From Epiperipatus broadwayi (lineage: Eukaryota; Onychophora; Udeonychophora; Euonychophora; Peripatidae): a DNA stretch of 64,000 nt. Under the pieces are notes generated by a model that was not told the origin of the DNA, ran no database searches, and saw nothing but the letters and a program-made list of their open reading frames with translations. The position numbers and the translations under genes were made by a program. Within the stretch, counting starts at the first letter, position 1. Each line of letters starts with the position of its first letter. The stretch spans positions 4,321,594 through 4,385,593 of the forward strand of contig JAQFVV010012416.1 of the NCBI GenBank assembly GCA_028023455.1, written 5' to 3'. Positions 1 through 13,735 of the stretch are shown piece by piece.

Positions 1-518
1 AAAATTTCATTCTGAGCTGTTATTTTAAACTTATCACCCATTAGTGTGTTATCAATATTAACTCTTTCATCGACTAATCTGCAATAATAAATGTTAATAC
101 TGCAATTACTGCCCAGTGCCTACATATGTCTTCATTTATTTTTTGTAGTTATTCTCATTTTTATATGAGATAAATCTATGGCACTTATATATTTTAGTTT
201 TAGTTAGTGTTTCAAGATAGCAGCTATAATCGAGTAGTTAATGGGTATAAGAGATTTCTAAAATGCAAATCAAAGCAAAGCTTTTTTTTTATGTTTTATC
301 ATTTTGAAATATTGATATACTGCGTTTAAAAGTATGTTTTATATATACATTGTAACCTTACTAACAGAGACTCCATCATTCAGCTATTCAAGCACCACTA
401 GCTCTCTATCATAACTCATCAGTTAATCAAGCTGCGTAAAACACTAAATCGCTATTTCTAACTTTAACATGTAACTAGCTTATTTATATATAAATAATAC
501 ATCTAGAAAATTATACTT
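1..518. other. AT-rich non-coding stretch
   Basis: Low-complexity AT-rich sequence with stops in all frames. No gene or older repeat is recognisable, apart from the 15-bp direct repeat at 504-518 that belongs to the SINE insertion beside it. Confidence 0.6.
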
Positions 519-620
519 TTTTTTATATGTCATAGCATCGGCCGGGGGGGGGGGCAAACCTGCAACCAACTGCTTGCTTGCAAGGCGGCTGCGCTGACCT
601 CTCGGCTAACAACGCTTGAC
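519..620 (-). mobile_element. Minimal tRNA-derived SINE (family S1), copy 1
   Basis: Read on the minus strand it starts GTCAAGCGTTG, has an A-box-like block (AGCCGAGAGGTCAGC), an anticodon-arm-like hairpin with a TGC loop triplet, and a B-box position disrupted by a run of C. It ends in GACATATG plus a short A tail. It is flanked by a perfect 15-bp direct repeat TAGAAAATTATACTT at 504-518 and 621-635, the mark of LINE-mediated retroposition. The element is hardly longer than a tRNA. The B box is degraded by the homopolymer, so this copy is probably inactive. Confidence 0.85.
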
Positions 621-635
621 TAGAAAATTATACTT

Positions 636-3600
636 ATCATTTAAATAATTAATTTAATCACTAATCAAATAAAGACCCAATTTAAAATTAAATAACTAAC
701 TTACTTTATTAACAAAATGATTCGATAAAAATATTAAAAGTCACGAGACTCACCATAAAGCATTTAGTAAGGTGCACGGTTAGTTTACCCCAAAAGATAT
801 ACTCCCAATGGCATCTGAATATCATCCTACCTACTTTTATAAACTATCAATAATATTCCCATTACTCACCTATTACGTAAAATAAATTATAATTAGCAAT
901 TACAAGATTATATTAAATCACTAAAATATTAAACACTCTTTTATGAAATGTAATAAGACATCAATAAATAAAATTCCCAACATATTATCACCTTAACCCA
1001 CCTCTTAAGCTTAATCATAATCTCAGATTCATTTTATTATTCCAACAATTACACATCAAATAATATAGCTACATATAGTGAGGGATTTTACATATACCAA
1101 GCTATACCAAAACAACAATAACAAATAAATTAAATACTCCAAGACTCTTATTATAAAACACATTTACTCCATTTCCCCAATCAATGAAACAATTTAAAAT
1201 TATAGACTATTACAAAATAATATTTATTATCTTTGAGAAGTTCAAAATATTTCATGTTATATTATGCATTCTATGATTTTTTATGTGGCATATTAAGAAA
1301 TATAAAGTTTTGATATAATTATCAAATCAGATAATTAATAAAATTAGCATTATACACTTTTCATGTTTAATAATAACATCTTCACCAATTATAATCTTAT
1401 TATCATATTGTATCATTTATAAATCATGTGCAGTATTATGAATATATAATTAATTTTTATAATACATGCGTGTAGCGATGAAGATCAATAATAACTTGGA
1501 CATAACAAGGGAAGAAACTCTCAAGACGTAATATAAATTTAAAACAACATTAACAAATTTATTTTAACAAATATTATTTAAAAATTTACAAAATATAATA
1601 TTTACAAAACTTCAGATGTTTAAAATTCAAACAAAATTATATTAAATATATATATACACACCATAAAAATGCAATAATCATCGTCATAAATAGTTTCCAA
1701 TTGTAAGAGGAAGATTAAAGAAGCTTATTTTTATCTTCAACGATAATAACGCGATCAATAGACGTGCCACATGTTTTGCTATCCCCAGAAAATGGACAAC
1801 TTAATTTGCATACGCATTTACATACATTACCATTTATCAATATCACAACAACGAATTAAAATCTGTTTTGGCCATGAATGTGAGAAACAAACCCTCAAAA
1901 GCGCTAGGCCTGCATTAATTTATTTTGATTGTTTTTTTACCATTAACAGCTTCTTCACCCAACGTGTTAAAGCGCTTGTATATACTATTAAGTAATAATA
2001 TAAAAAAAACATACTATAATTCGATGGCAATCCTGTTACCTTTTCTAAAACTATAATATTAATATGCATTATGAGGATTATTATTCCAAGACATATCCAT
2101 AACTAATTATAGGTTCACTAAATAAAACTATTCCTAGACCATGATAGCTTTTTATAACTATTTCCATAAAATATTCACCTTCATTATCCAGGTAGCTTAC
2201 TAATATTGCTATACATTAATAAAGAAAAATATGTTTTAATAATAAGTTTTCCATTCTGTAATTTATAATACTATAACTTTATAATAACTCTATAACACCA
2301 CTATGCTTCAATTTACTTTATTCATTAAAATAAGCATATTAATTTTTAATAATCTAAAGATCAATTTGTTGATGTTCGTAACATTAAGATTTCACTTTCA
2401 TTCATATTTTTATAATCAGAATATGCATTTAATACTGTCTTGATCTCTTTTAATAGTATTAGAAATATCAAATCATTTGTTTAACTTTACTTCACATTAA
2501 ATAAACATCATTTGTGATAAATCTTTCTCTTCTAGCTTTCATCAAATTCTACAACATTTTATAATCTGGCCATTATACTTCAAACATTTTATAAACTATA
2601 ACAATTATGATGTAGGATCCAGTGATGATAAAAAGTGATTAAAGTGAGGGACACAAAACTATAATAACTCGAAACAAGTAATAAAATCGTAGGTGCAGAG
2701 TTAGGGCCACATATTCTTATGACTATCTTAAATTCCCATCATAGCTTCTACCTGGGCATTTACTGATTTGTGAGAACTCTGATAACTGTATTTAACTTAG
2801 AAATTCACAAAGCTATATTCAATAAATAATATTTCATATTCAAATGTCCCAGGATTCCATTCCTACTACTGCTATCCTGAACCACTACTATTTATCGTAT
2901 ACACTCAGAATATCTCCTTCAACGTCGCAAATAAATTCTATCATCTAAACATAAAATAATTTCTAAATTTCATCTTTAACATATATTATAATATCAAAAA
3001 GATTTCATATTATATCTACAAATGATTTTAAATATTCCACAATATTAATACTTTCTTTCAAATCCTTTCTTTATAAAATAATTCAGAGATCAAACAGACA
3101 AAGTTATATCTAAACAGATACTGATTGCAGTATTATATTAATAATTATTCATGAGTATTTTAAAAAACACAATATATAATATGTATACTCTTACATTCAT
3201 GTATTATCTAATTAAATTTTAGATACATAACAAGTATATTTATACTCACATACAGTATTCAAAACATCAATTAGTATACATAAATAACAAAAACATACCA
3301 CTTGGTTTTTCTTATTTAGCACTTTCATAATAATGAAATACACATCTAAAATTTCAATATATATCATTAATATTTTACCTTAATCCTATCCTTAGAATTA
3401 ATAATGTGAATCCATCCTTTCTAGGTGATGTCCTTGCATTTGAAAGTTATAGACCTATTACCTTTGCAGAAAATATTAAATTTTCTATTACCTTTTTATT
3501 TTTCTTTATTTCATAATATTAAATATTTAAATAAACTTTATATAACATGTAAATATTAAATCATATCTTAACTCTAAAATAAATAACTATTAACTATTTT

Positions 3601-6600
3601 TTAATTAGAAAATAAAATAAAACAAAAGAATAAATTACTAAAAATGTTCTTGGTTTCTTATTTGCCCTTAAGCTTGCAACAGAAAGTGGTTTTCATTACT
3701 ACCTGAAGTTCATTAATAGTGATTTTGTTTCTACCTCTCTTTCTCTGCTCTCTATATGTTGCACGCTCTGAACTCTTTTCAGCACAAATGTAAAATATTA
3801 AATCCAATAAAATACAATTAAAATTTTGTCCATTTCTTCATGATAACAGTACTTTTAAAATAAAGTTTGTTCCATTTCTCCAAGATGACAAAATTTCATG
3901 AAAATTTCACAATAAAAGTTCATTATTTAATAATTCATATTTAAAAGTTTTATCATTTATCCAGATTTAATAAAACATTGTAGAAATGTTTCAATTTCAA
4001 GCTTTCATTCAATTTTTCATATATAAAAAATATCATATATAATGTTAACTTTATCAGTGAATAGTTATTTTCTTTTAAAAAAATTTCCACTTATATGCAT
4101 TCAATTATTAATTATTTGCAAGATTTTCAGTATTTTAAGCACCGAAACAATATTCTCCTTTATGGGTTTAATAAGTGTTTAAAACAATATTTATAGTGTG
4201 ACTGCTAATTTATAACTTATACTTCAGCATTTAAACTTTATAAAGCTCATCTTCCGGCAATTCATATTTACTTCATACCAAAATTTTCACAGAACTTGAA
4301 AAATATTTTATAATTATTCAGTCTCTTCAAAGATTAGTAAATATATTATAAAAAAGAAAATATTTACAAATAACAAGTAGCACTAGTAAATATTAATTTT
4401 ATTTTTGCACATTTGTTAGCTGGCATTCATTCTTCTCTTCTTAAATGGAAGGGAAATTTTAAAATAGGTTTTAATGACTTTTCTCAAGTAAAAATGGATA
4501 TAATTATTTCATAAAAGTCTCTGCTTTTCAGGATTAAGCACTAAAATAAAAGAATATTGTCCTTTCATTACAACCATACAAATATTTTTAAAAGTAATTT
4601 TTTTATGACTTCTAAATGTAAATTTTGGATCTGTATGGCACCATCTTCAGCATCGTCTTCTGACTATCAATACATCTGTTGGATAACTCATTTTGTCTCC
4701 CCTAATTATCACAATTGAAGTCTGTTTCATATGCAGTACTAATAGGGAATATTTTAATTTTCACTCCATAACAAAATAAATTAAAATAACTTCTTAAATA
4801 TTATTCATCATTTTAGAATATACTTTTAACACTTTATTAACAGGAAAAAAATATTTAAGAAAAATTATAACTTTAATTTTTTACTTGATTGGAAAGAAAA
4901 AAATTAATAACACACATTAACTAACTGACTACTGAACACCTTTATTTATATCCTTTATCTTTCATAATTTGAATGACTATTTCAGTTTTCAGACAAGAAG
5001 AATTTACATATAAATTAATTTCTGTCTGGGGGGATAAATAATTTATTTATTTAATTTTTTTAATATTAAATAATTGATTTAACTCTCACTTAAATATTAT
5101 ATTTAATTATACTTTTAAATAATAAAACTATTTTTATTAATATGAATTTAAAATATAAAATATTATTATAATAATTTTAATATTAAGTTTGCTACATTTT
5201 TTAACAAAATTTAAAATAATTTACAATACTAAAATTGATACATCAATTTTAAAAACTTAATTTTAATATAATTATTAAATCCACTTTAGTAACAAGGAAC
5301 TAAAATGACTTAATTTAGCAAGAACATGTGTGCATACAAATGAACACATACATTGCAGACTTTATGATGTCACTATTATATAATTTAAAATAATTAACTG
5401 AGATTAAAAAAAATATTTAAAACACATTATAAAGTCTTACATAACATTAAAATTTTATAACTAAAATTGTTATTTTAAGATTATATTCTTAACTTGCATA
5501 ATTACTAACTAGTATTGAACTATAAATATAATATTATATTATTAATTTTACTAATATGTTTAAATACTATACTTTAAAATAATTTAGATAAGCTTTTCAG
5601 TCCATTAAATGTTATATTTTAATTTGCTTTAAACACAAAAATAACATAGAATAGTAACTGTTAAATAAAAATTAATTTTTTCATATAAAACTGACTATAT
5701 TACATATTTTAAAAGAATTGTGGCAAATAGTATGGTCACAATATATATATAAAGTACACCTAGATTTCATTTTATGTGATAGATAGGTTCCACAGAAAAC
5801 CCGCATTAAAAGAATCACACAAAAATAGACTTAATTTACCTTGAAAAATGAGGGATAGGAGCTGTAATTTTCAGAATTCACATAAAAGCAAAGCAACAAA
5901 GAAAAATTACTTTAAAATTCGCATTAAAAAAATAAGAAAATAAAGTATGACTAATAAAATATTTCAAATATTTGAAAAATATTAATACAAGACAAACTTT
6001 TTTTATTTTTTTTATTACTACAGTATTTAATTTTACATTTTTCATATATATTTTAATCATTATCGCTAGCATTCATTTGTAAACTGGTAAGAAGTCAGAT
6101 TCGATGTGATGTGATGTATTGTGGCTTCTCCTTAAATGAAGTCAAGAATCTCTCAGCAATTATGCACAGAGAAAGCATTTAAGCTAATTTATTTTTATTC
6201 ATGATGCGTATACAACTAGCGTCATTTTCAGTCTTGTGCTGTGTTAATGATTTTCTGTTTTTATATTTAAAATGAGATGCAATCAAGACAAAAAGATTGT
6301 ACATTATCATTAGAAAGATTATTTTCACTTTATAAAATCTTCATTTTTATTTTAAAAATCTAAAAGATTATTTATTTCTGTTATATATAACATAATACGT
6401 TTCAAAAGTTTAAATTTTTTGAATATTTATTGCGATATTTTTATATGTAAGTATAAATCTATTATTATTATTTGCTCATTAGTATAAATAGGTTATTTAC
6501 ATAGAAGCTAAGAGTTTAAATACAGCTTCAGACCATATTCACATTAGCTGCTAATATAACATTATATTTTTGAAAAAAAAGTATTTCAAGTCAAAATAAG

Positions 6601-6987
6601 TTATTAATAATTTAAATTTCTTGATATCTAATAAATATAGTGAAATATGAAAGATATTAAGAAGAAATATGAATCACATAACTTCAAAATCGTATTAAAA
6701 TAACCTGCATAAAATGAGACCCAGGTGTATTTATTTTAAAGGATGAACTTACAAGGTGGTAAACATGAAATAATTTATTATTCAAAAACCTCTCTTTTTT
6801 ATTTTTAAAGATAATTTTGCAACTTCTAATAATATTTTCTTTATTTTTAAAGATATATTAAATAATATATATGCAGAAAAAATATATTCCACTTTTCCCT
6901 ATTTAAATTATTCAAATTGGAGATTACATATATAAAAAATTAATTTGGCAATGTGAAACCTTGATATATTACATCTAATCATCTAAA
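636..6987. other. Long AT-rich region, no gene seen
   Basis: More than 6 kb of very AT-rich DNA. Reading frames at 1771-1995 and 5878-6072 are short, have no recognisable motif and read like translated AT-rich noise. No tRNA-like, LINE or TIR structure was recognised here. Confidence 0.6.
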
Positions 6988-7204
6988 TTAAATTATCAAT
7001 CTAAATAAGATTGAAATAAACAATTAATGATAATTATATTTTAATAATTATCTAACCAGATTTCATCTCAATTGAAACAATCGCAAGATATTTAATTATA
7101 CTAACCAGCTTTTATCTCCATTGAGACTGCTCAATATATTTAATTAAAGTATAATTATCATTAGGTGTTTATTTCACTCTTATTCAATTTGATTATTTAA
7201 TTTA
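6988..7204. mobile_element. Small foldback MITE (family R-type ends)
   Basis: Inverted arms of about 50 bp lie at 6988-7037 and 7150-7204. They match the arms of the larger element at 26007-26634, sharing blocks such as AATCTAAATAAGATTGAAATAA. The middle holds two diverged direct copies of a 49-bp unit starting CTAACCAG at 7052 and 7101. It is probably an internally deleted non-autonomous DNA element. No coding sequence is present. Confidence 0.7.
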
Positions 7205-9265
7205 TATATATGTTATAGCTTTGTAGACAAATAAATAATATTGGATATTTGACCATTGTAGTTATTTAGTTATCTAATAATCGATACATGTTTAATCCTT
7301 TTGCATCCCGATATTTTTTATTGCTCCATCCGGTGAGAGTTTTTGGAAATACTCAACCTTTCTGTTTGTATAAAATCTTTATTTTACACTAAAACTCAGT
7401 ACAATGGACTTCATTTCTTTTTAATTACATTTTATAAATGAATATTTAAAAACTGACATGTAAATATGACAATGTTCCATAAATGGGACACAGATGTTTA
7501 TGTTTATATTTTTAATGAAAACATAATTTTTTTCTTTTTTTAATGTGAACAAGTGTAGATTATAATAAGTCTATCAAATTCTGCTTTAAAATCTGATATT
7601 TTATTACAAAACACAGATAATGACATAATAAAAAGTCTTATATTTCAGTCAAGTTCATTAACTTCTACTACTAAAAATAAACCATAAATGAATACATTGA
7701 ACATTTACCTAAATATTTCTTTATAATAAACAACCGATTAGTGTGTAAAAATGATTAAAAATACTTTATAAACAAGCGAAAAATAATATTTCATTACAGG
7801 TCAAAATCTTCATGTGAAAAGTAGACCAGCAGGATGAAAACACCCTTTGGCATTTTCTTCTGGCAAAAATAAAGAAGAAAACTTCTGATCTGAGCTGCAG
7901 TCTATAAGAAACTGACTTCTTCAGATTTTTTTCCAATTTAACATCAATAAAAGCATTACATTAGAATCTATTTTTTTAAAAAAAAAAAACACATTTCATT
8001 TTCACTTGGGATAATGTTAATACTATGATTTAAAGTTACAAAACAACTGCACTGTTTCTGAGAAAACTTTCAATGATTTTAACAAAAGTGAGGATTTATA
8101 AGTTAACACCAAATTATAAGTGTAACTGTAAATATTACTTATTCATAACATTTTTTACATGAAGAAATGTACTAGCAATGAACAAATTATTGGTAAATAT
8201 ATAATACAATATCATTTGAATTTTTCAGTTTACTAATGTAAACAAGAACCTTTTTATTTATTTATTTTAGTAATATCTATTTAAGCCTTAGAGTCTTTTA
8301 ATTTCAAAATATTGGTTTGTATTTTAAAAAAAGTTAAAATGACTTACGGATAAACTCTGTATAATTTTCATCTTTGAACCTGTTTCTCATTGATCAACAA
8401 AAGTGAGAAATCAGTCCATGGATGGGGATTAAATTGCATATTGCTTAGTAACCAACTAATTATTTAAACTTCCAATAGATGGCACTAAAATAAAAAAGAG
8501 GAAACGTTTTTGTTTGTTGTAATCATTTTTTAAAAATTAATTGCTGAATACAGAATACAAAAACACAATTTAGTGACAAAATATTAGTCCATTCATAACA
8601 GGACCAGTATGTAATACAGTTCTGCTATTTTAGATTCTCCTTCTATGGTGTTTTTTACTGAGATTTCTATAGTTTTTTTAAAATGCTAAAACTGTGAACT
8701 AGCAACTTTTGATTTATCAATTGAAAAAAAAATCTGCAAAGGTCAATAATTTCCTGATAGTTCCATAGTGATCAAAATTCTACCTTTACATTTTTAGTAT
8801 TACTTTCACTCTTTGATAGTTTTCATTCTTTGTAATTTGGTTTCCAAACATGAGATTACATTGAGAAAATTTTTGAAAATAATAATTTTGCATAGTTTAA
8901 TAAATATGCCCATTCATACCCCCTATAACCATTATTTTTTCCCCTTTTTTAAATTCTGTATATCCTTAATTAGGCATTCATTATATGTTATTCTTCCACT
9001 CTTATTATAGTTTGACTATCTCCACTATCCATTCTTGTCTTCCTAAACTTATCTCAAACCACAAATGTTCTTGACACTTTACAGTATTTAAATATTTTTT
9101 TGACATAACTCTTATACCACCACCTCATTCTTCTTTTTCTTTTCTGTTTATACCAAGCTGTACCAAATCTTCCAGTGTATATTATTCTTCTCTTACATGT
9201 GTTTCCACTAGCATTGAGCTCTATGTGGAAAAAATATAGCAAAAACTACAAAATGAAAATGAAGG
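7205..9265. other. AT-rich non-coding stretch
   Basis: No gene or known repeat seen. Reading frames at 8813-9010 (+) and 9054-9242 (-) are short and featureless. Confidence 0.6.
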
Positions 9266-9273
9266 CTCTAGAG

Positions 9274-9458
9274 AAGTGGTTCTCAACCTATGTGTCATGA
9301 CCCCTTTGAGGGTCGAACAATTCTTTCACAGAGTTGCCTAAACATTAGAAAACACATATTTTCGATTCATAACAGTAGCAAAATTACAGATTGGGGTTCG
9401 CCACAACATAAGGAACTGTATTAAAGGGTCGCATCATTACGAAAGTTGAGAGTCACTG
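9274..9458. mobile_element. SPIN-like non-autonomous hAT element with 8-bp TSD
   Basis: A 185-bp element bounded by CTCTAGAG at 9266-9273 and 9459-9466. This is a perfect 8-bp target duplication of the hAT type (nTnnnnAn). The left end reads AAGTGGTTCTCAACC and the right end, read inward, CAGTGACTCTCAAC, so the short terminal repeats are CAGTG(G)TTCTCAAC-like with one changed first base. Inside are blocks I recognise from SPIN (Space Invaders) MITEs: GACCCCTTTGAGGGTCGAAC, AAAACACATATTTTCGATTC, AACAGTAGCAAAATTACAG and GGAACTGTATTAAAGGGTCG. It encodes no transposase and would depend on one in trans. SPIN is known for horizontal transfer among animals. Recognition is from memory, not from an alignment. 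Confidence 0.85.
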
Positions 9459-9466
9459 CTCTAGAG

Positions 9467-10389
9467 GAACTTGATAAATTTTTTGAAAGATTTTTTTCTA
9501 AATTAATTAGACCCTTATTATTACTATTTTCTGAAAAAATTAATTATTGTAAACACAAAATGGTAATTAAGTATATCCGTCTTGTTTCAATTTATATCCA
9601 AATTTAACAAATTAAATCTTCAAAGTAAAGATAAAAAAAATTGGCAGGTAAGTTAATAAGAACTTTTAAATAATACTTAATAAGTATAGAAAAGTGAAAT
9701 TATATAGTAATTTATTAAATTAGATTTTAGAAAAATCACAATATCGTTAAATGGAGCTTCAAAGAATTTATTGATGAGATGTGAAAAAAAATAGATGTAA
9801 AATTAATTCGATATTTTATTGAAAATATATTTTATAATTCTTTTTTCCAATAATAAAATTTAAAATAATTTAAATATCATAAATATTTCATACCAATTTG
9901 AATTATCTCAAGATGATATTGAAATAAAAATGATTACAATTTAAAATTACTTAAATCCTGACCAATTAAATAAATAGCTTCTTTTTACTTTCAAAATTGG
10001 TCCATAAATTTCGATATATCAATTATATTCCAACAAACTTATAAATTTTATTTATTATACGAATCAAAATTTTTTCTACAATTTTTTTGTTGTTGCTGTT
10101 TTAGAAAGTATATATTTATATGAATGATTTATTTTTACGTATTTATTATTATTGATTTAATTAATTGTTAAGACAATTTTTGTAAACAAATGATAAATAT
10201 AGATGGATTTGTAAATGTTGGATAATTAATTAATATTATTACATAATTTTGTGATTTTTTGAATAATTTATTAATCTATATTCATTTCTAGGAATATATT
10301 TTTAAAATGAACATAGAATAGTGTTGAAATATAGTTCAAATAGTACACATGCATATATATAAAATGACTTTGCTAAATACGTTAATATG
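9467..10389. other. AT-rich non-coding stretch
   Basis: No feature recognised. Confidence 0.6.
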
Positions 10390-12340
10390 CCTGGCAAAAT
10401 GTGTTGTTTTTCTTTCATCATTTCACAGACTTAGTGGAACTTTTGATGGTGAGCACTATAATAGTAGCTGTTTTTGGTTTTCTACTTTTTTATTATCTAT
10501 TACTCTTAATATATAAATGGAATAATTTATATATTCCCTTGGTTCGATAATTGGACACTATTATCTCTTTTCTTTATAATGTATTTATAGCGTATTAAAC
10601 CTTTTTTATTTTCCTCATTTTGTTAACATGTTCTAAGCACACTCACTTAGCTTATTATTTTGTGGATTAAAGCTGTGTCTATGTTCTTTTTTATAATCTA
10701 AGAACACAGATATATATTCCGTTCTTTTTTTTTTTTTCATATTTGTATAGGATATGATGCTGTGCATCCTGAGTCATTGCACTAAACCTCATAAACTATT
10801 TATGGAATTCCCTTATTTTTTCTTCTCTTGTTTATCTTTGGTATATTGTACCTTTGTTTGCAAATTGTACTTTATTTTATCTGCTATGTATCTAAGGCAT
10901 TGTAATTTATGCTTTGTTGTCATCTAATCATCTTAAATTTTTGAATTCCTTTGTTGTGTATTTCTCGGCGGTGACCTATATTGCTTAGGTCTTTCACAAA
11001 TGCTTTAACATTGTGTTTTCAGTCTGCTTCATGTTTGTGAATCCTTTATATTCTGCTAGTTTGTATAACATCACAATTTTTGATTGTGGGTGGATTGCAC
11101 CCCTTTGGTTTTATCGGTATTTTGTAGCCCAAGTTGTTTTTGTTTTTATTAATTATTAAATCTACAAATTTAATACTTTTTGTGGTGATTTCATTTTCAG
11201 TGATCCTTGAAGTAATGATTCAGTAGTTAATAATATGTGCATTTCTGTTATTGTCTGTGCAGATACACAAACGAGTGTATGATCTATATATCTTTTGCTT
11301 ATAATATATTGATCTTTTCCTAAGAAGGCTTTAATGATGCTTTCTTCTGTTTTTTTCCAGTATTAGGCTACATTTTATTTTGCTGGGTGACAGCCTCATT
11401 GGTTATGAGTCTTTCATCCTATATTTGTTATTGAATTTAGGTGTGATGTCGATATCAATCCATTCTAGTATATCAGTGATGAATCGGATTTTGTTTGTTA
11501 TAACCACTTTCATCTAGCTAGTTTTTAGTTATGTTTATTGATGTTTTTTAGGGTACTGAAAATGTGCAGCTTTGTTTTGTCCAGTGATGTGAGTCTGTAC
11601 TTATTCTTTATTACATGTATGTTTGACTGTTTAGACCAGCTTTGTAGTAATGTGCTCCACTGAAGCCTACCATTAGTCATTAGAGATAGTTCTTTTGTGT
11701 AGTTAGATATTTAAGAGCATCCAAGGAGATAATGTAGCATATTTTAAAATATTCTATTATATACCTGCTTGTTGTATTTTTAATATAGAGTTTATAAATA
11801 TATCCTTAATAGTTTTCATGTTGTCTGTTGCTATTTTATTAAATTTTAATCTCTCAACTTGTTGTTTAATTTTGTTTAAGTAATCTATTTAGTCCATTAG
11901 TATGAATTTGTTTTCTTTAGCTTCTTTTAAGAAAATTATTTTATTCTTGGTAGCAAATCTATTAAAGTTTTGGATTACTTTATTTCATCTGTTATTTGTA
12001 GATTTGATAGGCACTGGTACCATTTTTTTAATATTATGTCTTTGTTTGAGATATTTTCATGTCAAGGTTTAAACTCTGCAATGGTCTCTATATGGGAATT
12101 TTTTCATGAGCTACCCACTGTAATTCAAGTCATATTTTAGCAGCTTTTTTTATTTTATTTTTTTGGTGTGATTTTTTTCTTAGATGATTGATGACATCTG
12201 TGATGGTATTTATTCTTTTTCTTTGTTTTTTCACAAGGAATTCTAATTTTATGCCATGCTTGATGTCTAGGTTTTTTGATAGAGTTTTACAGTGTGACAT
12301 TATTTGTTGAGGTATTATGCAATAGTACATTAGCCTTTTC
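10390..12340 (-). pseudogene. Penelope-like retroelement relic, copy 1
   Basis: The plus strand is T-rich because a decayed coding strand lies on the minus strand. Translating it in pieces gives, from high to low coordinates, an N-terminal segment (open frame 12130-12330), a block EAKENKFILMD..DYLNK near 11.9 kb, then ITNKIRFITDILEWIDID near 11.45 kb. KHNVKAFVKDLSNIG follows near 11.0 kb and a cysteine block CNDSGCTASY near 10.76 kb. The last two align with the copies at 12.55-13.45 and 46.3-47.2 kb, whose C-termini look like the GIY-YIG endonuclease of Penelope-like elements. Stops and frameshifts are frequent, so it is dead. The kinship of the three copies is more certain than the family name. 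Confidence 0.55.
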
Positions 12341-12552
12341 CCCTTACTTTTTACATATGCTAAGTTTTTCTACCTCCTTTTATTGTTTATTTTAGTAAAT
12401 ATAGTTTATTGCTTTGTTATGTTGGTAGTTAGATCTGTCACTTTTACAAGGCAGCATTTTGAGAATACCTGGTTCATTAAGCATTTATTCAGAAATTATA
12501 TCCTTTCTTGTATTTTTACAAGCTTTTGCTTATATATAATGGATTAACTAAT
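12341..12552. other. Junction between head-to-head Penelope-like copies
   Basis: AT-rich 0.2-kb spacer between the 5' side of the minus-strand copy and the truncated start of the plus-strand copy. No terminal repeat is clear by eye. Confidence 0.4.
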
Positions 12553-13445
12553 GAATCATTGCTGCAATGGATTATTGAAAATAAAAACATCACACTAAAT
12601 TCCTAGAATTAATAATTAATAAAAGCAAAAAATAACTCGAAGTACAAAATGATGATAAATCCATTGGAAATAAGAGATGAAATTTCCTCACACTCAAAAA
12701 TCTAGATATCATACAACTGGCAGGATTTAAAGGATTCCTCAATAAAACTAATGACTCTGCAAATACAAAGAAAACCAAAAACACAACATCAAAGCATACA
12801 TGAAAAACCTAGGCAGCTTAAGTTATAACCAAGAAGCACTCACTAAAGAAATTACACCAAAACAAAAGAGAATTTAAGATGGCAATATGATAACAAAACA
12901 TTGATTGCAATGCCTTACATATCAAAAATGGCAGATAAGGAATATTTACAGGCAATGGTATAACATTAGCTTCTGAATTCAACCCAGTCTTAACAGACAG
13001 ATCAACAATACCAAGGACAAACTACAAAAAGAAAAATGAGAAAATCCTGAAAATAATCTACAATATTCAGTGGAATAACCTAGGAAGCACAGGGATGTAT
13101 TACGAAGAATCTCAGAACAATATTATCACAAAAATAGTGCAACACAATTAGATACATTCCTAGACCATGATACAGTTTTGATCCACACAAGTCATCAAGC
13201 TAGTGAAAATGTAATGACAAAAAGAAAAAAATAAAGGAGGCTTGATACATTACAAATAACTACAATGATATAAATAAAAGAGCTAATAGCAATAAATTAT
13301 AGAACCAGTGGAATATATAAATTATACCATTTACATATTAAGAATAATAAATAGACACCACAAAAGCAGAAAACAGATGAAAGAATAAACAGGAAATGGA
13401 TGAAAGAAAAATAGCAAACTTCCCCAGGGATAGTAATATACATAT
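12553..13445 (+). pseudogene. Penelope-like retroelement relic, copy 2 (5'-truncated)
   Basis: Plus-strand relic beginning inside the region corresponding to ~11.45 kb of copy 1 (LLQWIIENKNITLN against ILEWIDIDITPKFN), so it is 5'-truncated. Then come LAGFKGFLNKTN, KHNIKAYMKNLGSLSYN, INNTKDKL and GMYYEESQNNIITKIVQH. The last block resembles the second GIY-YIG motif and the following helix (YIGET..R...RI.EH). It ends after a segment also found at the 3' end of copy 1. Several stops and shifts break it. Its sequence lies 5' end to 5' end with copy 1. Confidence 0.55.
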
Positions 13446-13629
13446 GCTAAATTATTACAGATAAACAATAAAATGTGATTATGTATATATGTATGGATAT
13501 AAAGTAAATATATGAAATATCATGTATATATTTAAATCTTATTAGCTGCAAATAAAAACATTTGAAAATATACACATGAGACTTCTCATAATTTGCATAT
13601 TCAAATATAAATATCCATCTTGAATAATT

Positions 13630-13735
13630 AATGCAGTGGTAGAATGATGTACTCTGAAGCTCAAGATTTATGGATCACATGTTTGCACTCCAGCACTTGT
13701 AATTCTTATGAACCTCTGATCATCAAAACCATTCT
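13630..13735 (+). mobile_element. tRNA-like SINE family S2, copy
   Basis: TGCAGTGGTAGAATGATG resembles an A-box arm and ACATGTTTGCACTCCAGC a B-box arm. They are followed by a body TTCTTATGAACCTCTGATCATCAAA shared with 30139-30250. Four or five such copies occur in the window in both orientations. No clear target duplication was found. Confidence 0.5.

Noticed and set aside
12590-12784. 64-codon minus-strand frame
   Set aside because: It is antisense to the plus-strand Penelope-like copy and has no independent support.
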